A DNA stretch of 64,000 nucleotides, taken from assembly GCF_958450345.1 (NCBI RefSeq), contig NC_088780.1, forward strand, positions 133,562,226 through 133,626,225, written 5' to 3'. Positions 1 to 11,405 of this stretch are shown here, piece after piece. A program made the translations under genes and the position numbers. How positions within the stretch are numbered: position 1 is the first letter of the stretch; each line of letters begins with the position of its first letter. The notes beneath the pieces are model-generated. The model was given only the letters and a program-made list of their open reading frames with translations, was not told the DNA's origin and made no database searches. This DNA is from Calliphora vicina. Lineage: Eukaryota > Arthropoda > Insecta > Diptera > Calliphoridae.

Positions 1-280
1 CTGACTGTTACTATACTTGCAGCACTTCAGAACCAGAGACACAATCAGACTCAAAAGAAGAAAAAAAAAACATAGAAACAGAAATAGAAAAATATGACAA
101 TTTTTATAGAAATATCAGCCCATGGCTTAATAATACGATTAATCGGTAAGCAGTTATTTTTATTCAGGAATTTTAATTAATCTAATTTTGTACAAAGCTG
201 ATCAATTAATTTACATCTAATTTTGTATCCATCCTTATAACATCTGAAATAGACCAACAAGCTTGCTTAAGGTAAGTTCT
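1..280. other. A+T-rich DNA, nothing recognised
   Basis: No coding segment, terminal repeat or RNA gene was recognised. The stretch ends where the hAT-2 terminus begins. Confidence 0.5.
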
Positions 281-540
281 AGGGTATTCAAATTATTCGA
301 TTTTTCTCTTGTTCTAATAAAACGAATAATTCGAATAAGAGATATTAAGCTGTTCGAATAATTCGATCACACGTTTAAAATTAATCGAATTATTCGAATA
401 ATATAATTTTTTTTAAAAAAAATAAAGAATGAAGTAGGTTTTTTAATATTTAATTGTTAAAGCAAAACAAAAAAAAAAAACGTTAAAGTTAAAAATTCAA
501 GTATTGATAATGTTGAAAAACATTCGAAAGCAAAGTCCCT
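281..540 (-). mobile_element. hAT-2 terminal fragment
   Basis: Begins TAGGGTATTCAAATTATTCG and continues with ATTCGAATAA-rich sequence. It matches, in reverse complement, the right end of the complete hAT-2 element at 28399-29611, and it runs parallel to the copy at 16596. The match fades near 540. It is a truncated copy, in minus orientation relative to the transposase frame. DNA from 541 to 779 may be more degraded internal sequence, but I cannot align it. Confidence 0.75.
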
Positions 541-779
541 CCCTAACAATCTACTAAACAATTGACTAGCAAACTCTTTAGTTTCTGTTTTGTAGCTATG
601 CTTTAAAAAGATTGAGCTAGTTCGATATGATACTGAATTCAAGTACACTCTAATCATTTTTCCTGTAAATTTACTCCATTTATGGTAGGTAACTTTTCTC
701 ATACTATATATATTTAGTGTAAAAATACACGTTGTGCTTAAATTTAAATATTTATACATATTAAAGGTGAGGACAAATC

Positions 780-787
780 ATCGCACC
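780..787. repeat. 8-bp target-site duplication of hAT-1 (left)
   Basis: ATCGCACC, repeated exactly at 2926-2933 on the other side of the element. Eight-base duplications are the hallmark of hAT transposition. Confidence 0.9.
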
Positions 788-1047
788 TAGGGTTTTTATC
801 CCGGGAATGCCCGTGACAATTTTCCCGGGAATTTTGCCAATTTTTCACTACCCGATTCCCGGGATTTTTAGTCCTGATTCCCGGGAAATAAAAACTGACG
901 AAACTACAAAGAAAACAATTTAGAACTCTATTTTTAAAAAAAAAAAAGTTAAAAGTTTTTTTTTACAGTTTTTCGTTTATATCTCGGCAATAATAGACCA
1001 CTTATTATTATTATTATTTATTTGGGGTTTTTCGAATGAACATTTAA

Positions 1048-1709
1048 ACAAGTAAGAGAGCTATATTCGGCTGTGCCGAATTTTATATACCCTTCACCAA
1101 AATATACTTTAAAATACAAATTTTAAATATTTTTAGGTAAACAAAATTTAATTTTTTTTCCAGTTGTTTTTTTCGAAATTGTTTTTTAACATTTTTTTTT
1201 TAATTTTAAAAAAACTTTTTTTTAGTTTTAAATTTTTTTTTTTATATTTAGTGAAAAAAAATTTTGGTGAAAAAAAAAGTCGAGTTAAAAAATATTTTTT
1301 CCGATTTTGACCCATTGTAGGTCCAACTTACTATGGTCTTATATACGTCGTTGCACAGGTCTTTGAAATATCTATCATTAGGTATCCATATTGTCTATAT
1401 TAATGATTTAGTAATCCAGATATGGGTCAAAAATAGGTAAAAAATCGAGGTTGTCCTGGTTTTTTCCTTATATCTCAGCCATTTGTGAACTGACTTTCTC
1501 GATTTTAAATAGCAACCGAGCCGGAAGAATTTCGGAGATATTGATGTATCATTCGTGTATGTAAGTTATTTGGGGGCTTCAGAAAGTTGATTTCAACACA
1601 CAGACGGACATGGCTATATCGACTCCGCTATCTATAATGAAAAATGTAGAAATTACAAACGGAATGACAAACTTATATATACCCTTGCCACTCATGGTGA
1701 AGAGTATAT
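1048..1709 (+). mobile_element. RepA copy nested in hAT-1
   Basis: Starts ACAAGTAAGAGAGCTATATT, followed by a TTCGGC..GCCGAA hairpin and TATACCCTTCACC. It ends with TATACCCTTGCC..GGTGAAGAGTATA. Between these are T-rich/A-rich tracts and an ACACAGACGGACATGG block. The flanking sequence on both sides matches the uninterrupted second hAT-1 copy, which fixes the insertion limits to within a few bases. No coding capacity; possibly a Helitron-like or similar hairpin-ended non-autonomous repeat, superfamily unassigned. Confidence 0.8.
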
Positions 1710-2062
1710 TGATTCCAATAATTTGGAAATTTTCGAGATCAACATAATTGTATCTCTTAACTATTCAGCTAAATGTATTGAATTCATTCCTTTTACTAAA
1801 ATTCTTAAGAAATTTTTTTTAAAATTTTTTGAAAATGATAAATAAAACTAAATGTAGAAAAAACATTTTAACTCAATTCAAAGTTTGAATAAATTCTGTT
1901 ATTAATTAACTCCAAAATTAAGTTAAATTAATTTAAATGAAGCTTTTGAAGGAAGCTAAAGGCTGACATTTTATAATTACGGATTAAGATTTTAGTGAAT
2001 TAAGCGCAAATTGAATTAATTAATACGAAGCTCTATATATAATGATTATAACACTAAGTTTT

Positions 2063-2790
2063 TATACCCTTCACCTTCGTGAGAAGGGTATATATAAGTT
2101 TGTCATTCCGTTTGTAATTTCTACATTTTTCATTTCCGACCCTATAAAGTATATATATTTTGGATCCTTATAGATAGCGGAGTCGAATAAGCCATGTCCG
2201 TTTGTCTGTCTGTTGAAATCAATTTTCTGAAGACCCCAGATATCTTCGGGATCCAACTCTTCTTTCGAGAATTTTTCTATTTAAAATCAGCAAAATCGGT
2301 CCACAAATGGCTGAGATATGAAGAAAAAAATTTTCACAAAAAAAAAAATTTAAAAAATCCAAAAAAAATTTTTAAAATTAAAAAAAAAAAAATTTGAAAT
2401 TTAAAAAAAAAAATTAAATTTAAAAAAATAAAAATTTTAAATTTAAAATAACAATGGAAAAAAAAATTTTCCAAAAAATGAAAAAAACAACTGGAAAAAA
2501 AATTAAATTTAGTTTACCTTAAATTTTTAACCCGAATTTTTTTTCACAAAATAAAAATTGAAAAAATCAAAAAAAATTTTTTTTAAATTTAAAAAAAAAT
2601 AAAATTAAATTTAAAAAAAAAAATTTTAAAATTTAAAATAACAATCGAAAAAAAAAATTTCCAAAAAATGAAAAAAACAACTGGAAAAAAAATTAAATTT
2701 TGTTTACCTAAAAATATTTAAAATTTTGAAGTATAATTTGGTGAAGGGTATATAAGATTCGGCACAGCCAAATATAGCATTCTTACTTGT
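2063..2790 (-). mobile_element. RepA copy, reverse orientation, nested in hAT-1
   Basis: Mirror of the copy at 1048. It opens with a TATACCCTTCACCTTCGTGA hairpin end, contains the GTCCGTTTGTCTGTCTG block and long A-rich tracts, and closes with GATTCGGCACAGCC and TTCTTACTTGT. Sequence on either side aligns with the other hAT-1 copy. Confidence 0.8.
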
Positions 2791-2925
2791 TATATAAAAT
2801 GTTGCTATAATATTCATAGTTTACAGTATTATTATATAATTCGGGAATAGTCGGGTACTCGGGAATGTAGAGAAAAATTTTACTGATTCCCGGGAATAAA
2901 AAAGGTCGGGAAATTAAAAACCCTA

Positions 2926-2933
2926 ATCGCACC
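2926..2933. repeat. 8-bp target-site duplication of hAT-1 (right)
   Basis: ATCGCACC, identical to 780-787. Confidence 0.9.
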
Positions 2934-5154
2934 TAACCCGTTCCAAACTTGTTAAAGAAGTACACAGATTCTTTATGGTCATACAAAATGTTTAGCTCAA
3001 ACTCAAATATTTTTAATTTGCTTTATTTTACTATTAAAATTTTATATAAGAATAGTGTAAAATCGATCTATTACACGGTGCTACGATGGAAAAAAACTTG
3101 AAAAACGACCTAGCGTGGGTTATAGGGCTTGCCGAGTACATTAGAAAGAAATTGTGTCAAAAAATTTCAGAAACACCCTCAAATTCAGAAGTTATTCTTA
3201 AAAAACCGTTTTCAGTGGTGTTCGTCAACTTATCGATTTGTAACTCAGTCAGTCTCTGCCCGACTTTAAATTTTTAAACGGGGTTGGAAAGAAAACTGAA
3301 TGCGCTTTAAAATGTCGTGCATTCTTTGATACATTTGTAATTAATAACAAAAAACAACAAAATTTATCAACTTTTTTGATTTTAGTTGCTTTTCATTTGC
3401 TTATTTTAATATGGAAGCTTATACAAATTTATTCCAATGTATAAATTTAGTTCTTACCAAAACATGGTTTTAATTATTCAAATCGGATGAAAATTCTAAA
3501 ACTAAAATTTTTAATTTACAAGGTAAATTTTGTGGAACTTTTTTCGAAAAAGTTTAAACTTTTGCAAGTAAAAAAACTTTGCAAAAAAATAGGTATTCAT
3601 AGAAAAAAATTAAAATAACTATTGTTGAATTTGAAAAATTACGAAAAAAGTAGAAAAAGGCGAAACTATTTATAAAAACTTAAACACTTTCTAGGAATAT
3701 AGATTTTATGCATACATTTTATGAAAGCTTAATTCTTTACCTAACTTTAATTGTTTAAAATTTTGAAATCGGTCTAAAAATGTGTGAGTTAGAGGTACTA
3801 AAGTACTACGACCAACCCTAAAACAGTTTTTTCAAAATATCTTAAATTAGGTTTCAAGTTTTGACAAAAAGTCTTTAGCCGCATATGTAATTTTTACAAT
3901 ATTAGTACCTAGTTTCAATATATTTTCATAAAAATACATACAAAATTCAGAGTGGGACCAGACCAACCATGAAGGGATCTCGAGATAATAAATAAATAAA
4001 ATAAAACAGTAAAAATCAGTTGTCCGATTTTGATAAATTTTGTTTTTTATGTAAATCGAAGGTATTTTAATTTTCTAAGTAAGAAGCATGATTTATAATA
4101 TCTACTTTAAGCAAGGTTATTTTTAAATCGACTTTAAAATAAAAGAATTAAAATTATAGCTTTTCATAAAGCTTGCTTCAACTGATGACGTTTCATCTCC
4201 GTGAGCTCGATATTCTGCAATGTATTTCCTTTAATGTATGCTGGATTTTAAAGCAACCTTAGTATTCTTAACTTTAAAAACTAATGACTATTTAATTCGT
4301 TACCCGCTTAATATTATACCCTATAATCAAGTAAATGCATGGCTAAATAGAATCTTGAATGTATGGAATGTATGTATGTATATGGCTGAGGAAAAGCTAG
4401 ACTTTTATTTAACTTTTTGGTTTAGTCATTCTTGTTTCTTGAAATGTCACAGTAGTCAACCAGAATTTAGAGAGTATTAGGCAATGAAGCCATAAAACAT
4501 ACAACGATGATGACGTTGACGACAAGTTGCAACAATAGCGACGGCATGACACAACCACTTGACGCTTCCGTAGCATGTAGCCGTAGCAATGTACATATTC
4601 TTGTACATAAATGTATGTATGTAAGTAATCAAATCTAAAATGTGTTTAAATCGGGAGTGGGTTGTAAAAGGCACGTTTAGAGTAGGACTTCTTAAAAAAA
4701 AATCATATTTATTTCAAGCAAATCATATCTATAGGAAGAAACAATAATCAGTGATCGGCATATGGAGAATATACCACATTTGTGAATCTATTTATGTAGA
4801 AGAATGCGGCAGATTAAAGGTTATACAAATTTCAACATTTTTAAGTTTACTTCAATAATATCGGATTAGCCCTTTTTGAGTTATCATAAATTATGTGGAG
4901 AAACATTTGAAAAAATTCACAAATTTAGAAAAAAAAAAATTTTTAAAATCTATCCATAGAATTAAAAAATTTTACCATTTTTGTACTACTGGAACCACAA
5001 TCAAAATTGTGTAGTGGTTTAAAAACCATCCAAAATTTTTTCAATTTTGTTGTCCTGTGTAATATATTGTTTGTTAAGACATTTTCGCTGTTAGAGCTGG
5101 ATATTATGTAAATAAATATCCGATGACGTTCCCTGGACCACTTTAAATATAATT
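2934..5154. other. Unassigned A+T-rich DNA
   Basis: No gene recognised. The open frames at 3086-3277 and 4238-4480 show no family resemblance, signal or splice context. A CACGGTGCTAC word at about 3074 recurs at about 13929 and could be a terminus of an unclassified repeat. Confidence 0.4.
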
Positions 5155-5393
5155 GGGGTATTCACACGGTCTACTATTTGGTCATATTGTCATAATGTCC
5201 TAATATACATATTATGATAGTTTAAATAAATTTTTGTTGTGTTTCAAACTAATAAGACTATTTTAACTATGTTTATTGTTTTGTCATAAAATAATACTTT
5301 TTTGTGTTTAAAACATAACAACAACTATTATAATATATTAGGACATTAGGACATTATGACAATATGACTTCTATCAGACCGTGTGAATACCCC
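5155..5393. mobile_element. 239-bp MITE with long terminal inverted repeats
   Basis: The left end GGGGTATTCACACGGTCTA and right end GTGTGAATACCCC are inverted copies. Complementarity continues through TATTGTCATAATGTCCTAAT to arms of about 55 bp with minor mismatches. No coding capacity. The target duplication is ambiguous (flanks AATT and AAAT), so the superfamily is left open. Only this copy was noticed. Confidence 0.8.
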
Positions 5394-6529
5394 AAATGTG
5401 TGTTGGAAATTTCACAAGTAATTCCTAAGTTTATAATACAAGTCCCCTGGCAAAGGTTGGCATTCTGTGAAGCATTAGAGCATAACACAGTCGATGTATT
5501 CAAAAACAATTCATTGAGTTTTAAACACAAAATTCATACATTCGTAGCTTTTTTCTGGCATTTTGTTTGTAGCAACTATATACTTTTTTTTGTACATAAG
5601 TCTATTTGTCTGTCTTTACAAGTGCATATTTTTGGAGTGTATTCACATTTTTATACATTCGGGACTTCTTCTGATACTTCTCTTTATGTGTGTGTTTTCA
5701 TGCGTAGGGTATGAGTTGCATGTTTAATTTGTATTTGTATGAGTTTTATTTCGTTTCGTTATGTTTTGGTTTTTTTTTTGTCACAATTTTTAAGTTACAT
5801 TTAGAGAGACTTTAGCTCATTACATTTATTGATGCAGCATTTTAATTTTGTTTGTTTGTTTCAATGCTGCTGCTGCCTGTCTGTCAAACTCATACCAAAA
5901 ATTAACGAAATAAAACAAAAAAAAACGGCGAATCATTAAAATCCCTAAAGTCGAAAAACTGGCTGTCTATGATGAGTACGTTACGTACGTGCAGGGAAAT
6001 AAAATGTTCATCGTCATCAGAAGCGGGAACTGCAGCAAACATACCTTCAGTATAACACAGCATAAGGCAGTAAGCCAGAATGTCGTTTCAGATGTTGCAA
6101 GTATAAACTTGTACATTTAGCAAATGTTTCCTGTGTTAAGTACTATTCCAACAACAACTTGGTTTTTTGTTTGTTTTTTTCTGTTTTTTATTACCTAATA
6201 CTGCTACTCAACTTGACGACATCACATCATAAATTTGACACCTTTTCCCTACAGCAAAAATACTGGTAAAAAATTGTTCATAGTCAGCACAGTGCACTAT
6301 GGGCGAGGATTGTTATTTTGTACTCAAAATTTAATTTGCAGTAAAAGTTAAATTTACAAATAGTGTGTTCAAAATCCTCTTTTGGTCTTGTTGAGTGCCT
6401 GTCTTCGATTGTCAGTAGTTTGAGCATATGTAAACATTTATGAAAACTATATTCCGTAATTTCAGTTTTCAAAAACATGACCTCACCCTAAATATACATA
6501 TATGTATGTAAAAAAAGATTTAGATAAAA
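5394..6529. other. Unassigned DNA
   Basis: Low-repeat sequence without recognisable coding exons. The 116-residue frame at 5364-5714 starts inside the MITE and looks like chance. Confidence 0.4.
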
Positions 6530-6997
6530 ACAAGTAAGAAATATAATAGAGCAAAAACATTTTTTCTTTTAAAATTTCAATAATTTATATTCGTGAGTGA
6601 TTTCCGAAATGGTCCGTATATGGGAGTTATGACCACTTATGGACCGATCACCATGTCTATATGAAAGTTATTTATGTTGAATTTTATATGTATACCAAGA
6701 TTTTTAGATGGAGATTTATGGTCGTTAAAGTGATTTTCGGAAGCGGATCTTATATGGGAGCTATAACTAATTATGAACCGATCATAATAAAATTTTGTGA
6801 CATGAATTTATTATATGTATATAAAACTTATTTGGAGCAAAATTTGTGAAGATACTGATATAAATTATACATTTGACCGATAATGTCTAATTTCAGGAGG
6901 ACATTTGTATGGGGGCTAGGCGACCAACATTTTTGGGCGTTACAAACATCTGCACAAACGCATAATACCCTCCCCACTATGATGATGTAGGGTATAA
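6530..6997 (+). mobile_element. RepB copy, shortened
   Basis: Starts ACAAGTAAGAAATATAATAG and carries the family motif series (GTGATTTTCGGAAGCGG, TATGGGAGCTAT, GACCGATCA, GGACATTTGTATGGGGGCTA). It ends with CACAAACGCATAATACCCTC and GATGATGTAGGGTATA. The cytosine-rich GTCCGTCC block present in longer copies is missing. The short open frames inside are shadows of the repeat. Confidence 0.8.
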
Positions 6998-7893
6998 TAA
7001 TATGTAAGAAAACGATATGTAGAACAGCGTCAAATATGGGTGAAATTGTATGGATCCAATTGAGGAGGTTCATTATAAAATTATATCAAATTCTACACAT
7101 TAAAAGCTATGTAACCATTATTAAAAACCAATTTTACTGTTATTGAAGAAGTAGTCCCACTTTCTCTTGTTTGTCGCCATATTAACGTTCTGACCATAGA
7201 GAAATATACATAGATCGGTGACACTGCTGTCAAAGACCTAACTCAGTTGTCGAAAACCTATGTGGTGAGAATGTATTAGTAAAAACTATGTGATAATAAA
7301 AACCACAAATGTATGTGTAACTTTTTTGAGTATTTTTTATGAAATTTTTGGTCGTAGAAGTATTGACCTGTTCTGAAATGTATAACTGACCTGCAGATGA
7401 TGTGCGTCTTTGTTTAGTTGCAATAATGCAGACACTGTTCGTTGCACAAAAACTACTTAAAAATTGCATTGCATCATACGTTTTTCCGATGCGTACTAAT
7501 TGATTATTTCCATATAAATACTAAAATTTAGCATTTTCGAACTGCAGAATTGCCTGCACATGGTTTTTAGAATGTGTTGCGTATTAGATGCAGTTCTGTT
7601 TATCTAATAATTGTTAAAGGTCAAACATTTTATTTTTATGATCTAGATTTTTTGGGTATTTTGAACTAGATTTAAATGCTTAAGCCTCTTCTGTATCCAA
7701 TGACGTTGCATGCGCGGTATAGAGCTGCACCCTTCCCGAGTTGTCTCCGTTTCAAAAGCAGAACATGGCGAATCTATATCGGATGCTTGATAATTGCCCG
7801 TAATTTCGGATATTATCCGCAACGTGTCCATGGAATGAATCGCACTACGTTAATGTGCCTTTGTCCGGTTGTATTTTTGCCCATCCATTAATA
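6998..7893. other. Unassigned DNA with two unexplained open frames
   Basis: The minus-strand frame at 7643-7831 and plus-strand frame at 7676-7891 cover the same comparatively G+C-rich patch next to the mariner insertion. Neither matches a family I know. The minus-strand frame at 7230-7469 is also unrecognised. These may be relics of an older element or a host exon; no function is claimed. Confidence 0.3.
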
Positions 7894-8811
7894 CAAGGTG
7901 GCGCAAAAGTGAACTTCCGATGTTTTTTGGCTGTAATTAAAAAAAAATGAAAAACTTTGATTCTTCGTGTGGATTATTTTTATTTGGTCTTTTAATTTTT
8001 TTTACATCAAGTCGAGAATATGATGTCATGTAAATGGCCGCTGACACAGTTGATTGTCATTTGTGCCCTTTTTATGGCCAAAACTTCCGGCGATAAGTCC
8101 TCACATTCTTGACGGATATTGTCTTTAAGAGCTGCAAGAGTCAGAGGCTTGTTGACATAAACCCGCGACTTCAAAAAGCCTCACAAAAAGAAGTCTGGAG
8201 CGGTCAAATCAGGCGATCTTGCTGGCCAGGACAAATCGCCAAAACGGGAGATTAGGCGCCCGGGAAATGCATTCTTCAGCATATCGGTTGTGGCACGTGC
8301 AGTGTGTGCCGTTGCACCGTCCTGTAGGAACCACATGTTTTCCAATCCCAATTCATCAAGTTGCGGCAAAAAGAACTTGTTGATCATTGCTCTGTAGCGC
8401 TCACCATTCACAGTAACCGTTTGGTCCGCGACGTCTGCGAAGAAAAAAGGTCCGATGACTCCTCCAGCGAAAACAGCACACCATACAGTGACTTTGAGCG
8501 GGTGTAATGGCTCTTCGTGGGTTACACGCGGATTTTCAGTGCCCCAGAAGCGTAAATTTTGCTTATTTATGTACGCGTTGGACGGCCAGGAAATCTGCGA
8601 CGAAATTCACGTTGTGCCAAAGTTACCGACCGATTATTGGTCAAACAAATAGTCAGCAATATTCCGCGTTCTGGAGCAGTGTAGCGTAACATTGTTTTTT
8701 AACGTGTATTTCGCATGTGTTTACTACACAAATGTCAAAACAGAACTGACATTAGGGGCCAATCGCAAAATTTATAGCATTTTCTGATAGGATTACTTTT
8801 GCGCCACCTTG
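7894..8811 (-). mobile_element. mariner element with internal deletion
   Basis: Terminal inverted repeats CAAGGTGGCGCAAAAGT / ACTTTTGCGCCACCTTG are flanked by TA on both sides (7892-7893 and 8812-8813), the Tc1/mariner target signature. The element is 918 bp, shorter than the usual roughly 1.3 kb, because the middle of the transposase gene is missing. Confidence 0.92.
8007..8692 (-). pseudogene. mariner transposase, deleted and with a stop
   Basis: Reads on the minus strand from an ATG at 8692 to a stop at 8007-8009. The N-terminal piece includes RSVTLAQREFRRRFPGRPTR, typical of the helix-turn-helix end. An internal deletion then joins it, out of frame, to YINKQNLRFWGTENPRV, so the region carrying the first catalytic Asp is lost. 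The catalytic core continues with VTVWCAVFAGGVIGPFFF, FLQDGATAHTA (second Asp) and WPARSPDLTAPDFFL (third Asp). Forty-one residues separate the second and third Asp, as in the DD41D (rosa-type) mariners. The Trp of the usual FLWGFLK motif is TGA here. The C-terminal RAQMTINCVSGHLHDIIF is intact. Dead by frameshift, deletion and stop. Confidence in the family is high; assignment to the DD41D group is inferred from spacing. Confidence 0.9.
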
Positions 8812-8869
8812 TATATGTATATCTTTTATAACAGATGGATAAAACATTAACCCTTTAATGCATATTGTT

Positions 8870-9660
8870 GCCAATTGTCTACATTCCAGTTCCTCTTAAT
8901 TTTAGACAAATATAAGCTTGATACTAATCCAGATTCTATTTCAGAAAAATCAAATGGAGTACGAAAAGTTTCAGTTAAAGAAATTCTAAATCAAACTAAA
9001 GCTAAATTAAATATAATAAATGAAAATCAACTAAATATTTGATAATTTATAGAAAAATACAAGTAAAAATCATGCATTTAAGGGTTAAACAAAACAAATA
9101 ATGAAAAAAAATCAGAACAGGTCGTTATGGACCTAAGTGAGCCTGTTGAAGGATCTCATTATCCTAACTCGTTAATCCAAGAAATGGATGATTCCTTAGT
9201 GTTGGGGGACTCTTGTCCCGAATCAACAGGGGTAACAATTCCAAATGATGAAGAAGACGCGTTACTGGTTACGCTATCCTAAAACCGGTTAAATAGCCTC
9301 CCGATTGTTTAACGGAATTCATCTAGGGGTTGTAATTAATTTAGAAAGTAAAGAACTATTTGAAAATCATTATGTCAACATTGGTCAAACATTTCGGAGT
9401 TAGTATTAGTATTATACAAAGATTATCGTATTATTAAACCAGCAAGGATATAGTGGTGATGAATTTTTGGTTTTAAGAAACTTCTTAATGTTATTGGCCA
9501 ATATTTATTATCGTTTTCGTTAACATGTTTTAATTTTTTTTGGTATATTTTTAATTTTTATTGAGGACAGCTATGAAAAGTAAACGGAACCCTGCTACCT
9601 ATTAGAGTAGTAGTTTTGAGATCAAAAAAGGACTTGGAGAGCTGACGATACTGAGTTAAG
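8870..9660 (+). pseudogene. Unrecognised coding-like relic
   Basis: Several short plus-strand segments read like protein interrupted by stops. About 8900-9040 gives KSNGVRKVSVKEILNQTKAK in a longer run, and 9128-9283 gives a 51-codon acidic frame starting MDLSEPVEGSHYPNSLIQEM. No family was recognised. It could be a decayed transposon protein or chance; nothing is claimed about function. Confidence 0.2.
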
Positions 9661-10200
9661 AAGTGCAGGTGATATGTGGAGTCTTACTGGTTCTTTTTAG
9701 ATCACATTCGTAGGATGTTTAAGACTATAATCCCTGACCGCTTACTCAAGATTAACCCTTGCGGGGGTGTTTTATTAACGATTATGTACTTCAGCAGAAT
9801 TTTACAGATTTTTCTTATTGCTTTACTGTTTAAACCTTTTTTCAGTCACATTTATACACAAATTTCAACCAAATTTTCTAGGAAATATCTCAAAATTCCA
9901 GTATAACAGTCCCATTGTTCCACTCTTCCATTTTAAACATAATTCTTTTCTTTTACCAAAAAATAAAAACTTGTGAGTTTTTTTTTTTCGTTTGTTGTTT
10001 TTGTAAGTACGAGTACAAACATACAAATATGAATGTATATTTTCCCCTCAGATGGGTTGGTTTCAGTTTTTATTTTTTTTGTTCTGTTTTGAATGCCTGT
10101 AAAGATGGATGGATGGATGGATGTCTGGGATGTGTATGTGGAGTATTTGAGCATGTCACACAATCTTTTGCGATACTCATACACGTACCACTGCCAGCTA
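9661..10200. other. Unassigned DNA with a short GGAT repeat
   Basis: A run of four to five GGAT units lies at about 10105-10122. No coding support for the overlapping frames at 9676-10380 on either strand. Confidence 0.4.
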
Positions 10201-10843
10201 CATCCCAGCGGCGAAATTTTTGAGGCCTTCAGCTATAAGGCCTTCTGTAAGACCTTCCTGGGCCTTTTTTTAGATCCAGTACTCATGCTCGCTTGCCTTC
10301 TCAGGAAGACCTTATGGAAGGCCTACTTGCTCCCTTCTTTTTGTTGCTACAAACGTAGTACAAGCAGAAAATACCGTTAAAAACTCACATTCCAAAGACA
10401 AAACTACAAATACAAAAAAATGCAAAAAGTGAAGAGAAAAAAAGAAGTAAACTTAAAATAGTTTTGCTTTAATTCTTGGACAAAGCGGTTGTGAGAATTT
10501 TTGCTTGGTCATTATTGGATTTTATTATAAAAAATTAAAATAAATAAGATATCGCTTAGGCCGGGTAAGTTATTAAATTTTAAACATAGTTTAGGCTTAA
10601 TCAAAGATACAATTTATTTAACAAAATTTATTTACAAAATGCCTGAAAACAAGCCTGTGAAGAAGGCCTGCTACCAGGCCTGTTGAAGATGGCCTTCTAT
10701 CAGGCCTGTTAAAGAAGGCCTTGGCTGGCTAGGACATCGTGTGTAAAAAATGTATGAGTATGGAATGGGTCAATAAGTCCTTGTGTCTGCTAAATAAGGC
10801 CTTCCAGAAGGCCTGCTTACTACTTCTTTTCGCCGCTGGGATG
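10201..10843. mobile_element. 643-bp inverted-repeat element rich in AGGCCT
   Basis: Perfect 15-bp terminal inverted repeats: CATCCCAGCGGCGAA at 10201-10215 and its reverse complement at 10829-10843. Inside the two ends lie about eleven GGCCT-type motifs (mostly AAGGCCT or CAGGCCT), clustered in the outer parts and separated by A+T-rich sequence. Such subterminal clusters can be transposase-binding sites; that role is inference. No coding capacity, and no clear target duplication (flanks CCAGCTA and TTTCTGT). Superfamily unknown to me. Confidence 0.75.
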
Positions 10844-11405
10844 TTTCTGTTTGTATGTGTTAAAAACACATGTAGTACATTTACTTCAAGTTTTGGTTAT
10901 TTTTTGTACCCCATATTTATTCATACCACATCATGCTCTCTCTTCGTAAGCACAAATACTTGAAAGAGAGTAAGAAAGTAAGTATTTAAGTATCTGCTGT
11001 TGCTGGTGCTGTTGTACCTGACCTAGACCAAAGTTGATTATGTTGACGCGTCGCATTCTTAAATTTTTCATGTTAATGGCAGTTAAATTGTACTCAAGCA
11101 ACACGTCAAAATAATGTTGGTTGTACAACAGCAGCAACAACATCTGTAAGCATTTTTGTTGTTGCTGTATGAATGCTAATGATGATGACAATTCATATAG
11201 ACACACTCACACGAAAATGCTCCTAAATAACATTTTATTGACATATGTATGGATGTGTTTTTGTTAGAATTTAGCATATTTTTTTTTTTTGGAATGAATT
11301 GAAATTCAAAAGTAGCTGACAATTGAGTCCATTGTTTAGATATTTTTGTATCTGTTAGATTGTTTGTATTATCTCTTTCGTACTTCATTTGATATGTATT
11401 TATAT
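10844..11405. other. Unassigned DNA
   Basis: Contains scattered CTGTTG/CAACAG trinucleotide runs near 10995-11165. No gene recognised. Confidence 0.4.

Larger units (their letters stand above)
788..2925 (+). mobile_element. hAT-1, non-autonomous hAT-type element, copy 1
   Basis: Terminal inverted repeats TAGGGTTTTTA / TTAAAAACCCTA are flanked by a perfect 8-bp duplication (ATCGCACC). Subterminal regions are packed with CCCGGGAAT-type palindromes on both sides. No transposase is visible. A second copy lies inverted at 59782-61275; comparison shows that the interior here has been replaced or interrupted by RepA insertions at 1048-1709 and about 2063-2790. A short TTA microsatellite at about 1001-1020 corresponds to the giant AAT tract in the other copy. 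Element identity is seen directly; the superfamily is inferred from duplication length and TIR. Confidence 0.88.

Noticed and set aside
5364..5714. 116-residue frame
   Set aside because: Begins within the MITE terminal repeat and continues into unsupported A+T-rich DNA.
10093..10380. 95-residue frame through the left end of the AGGCCT element
   Set aside because: Spans the element border, so cannot be an old gene; no family resemblance.
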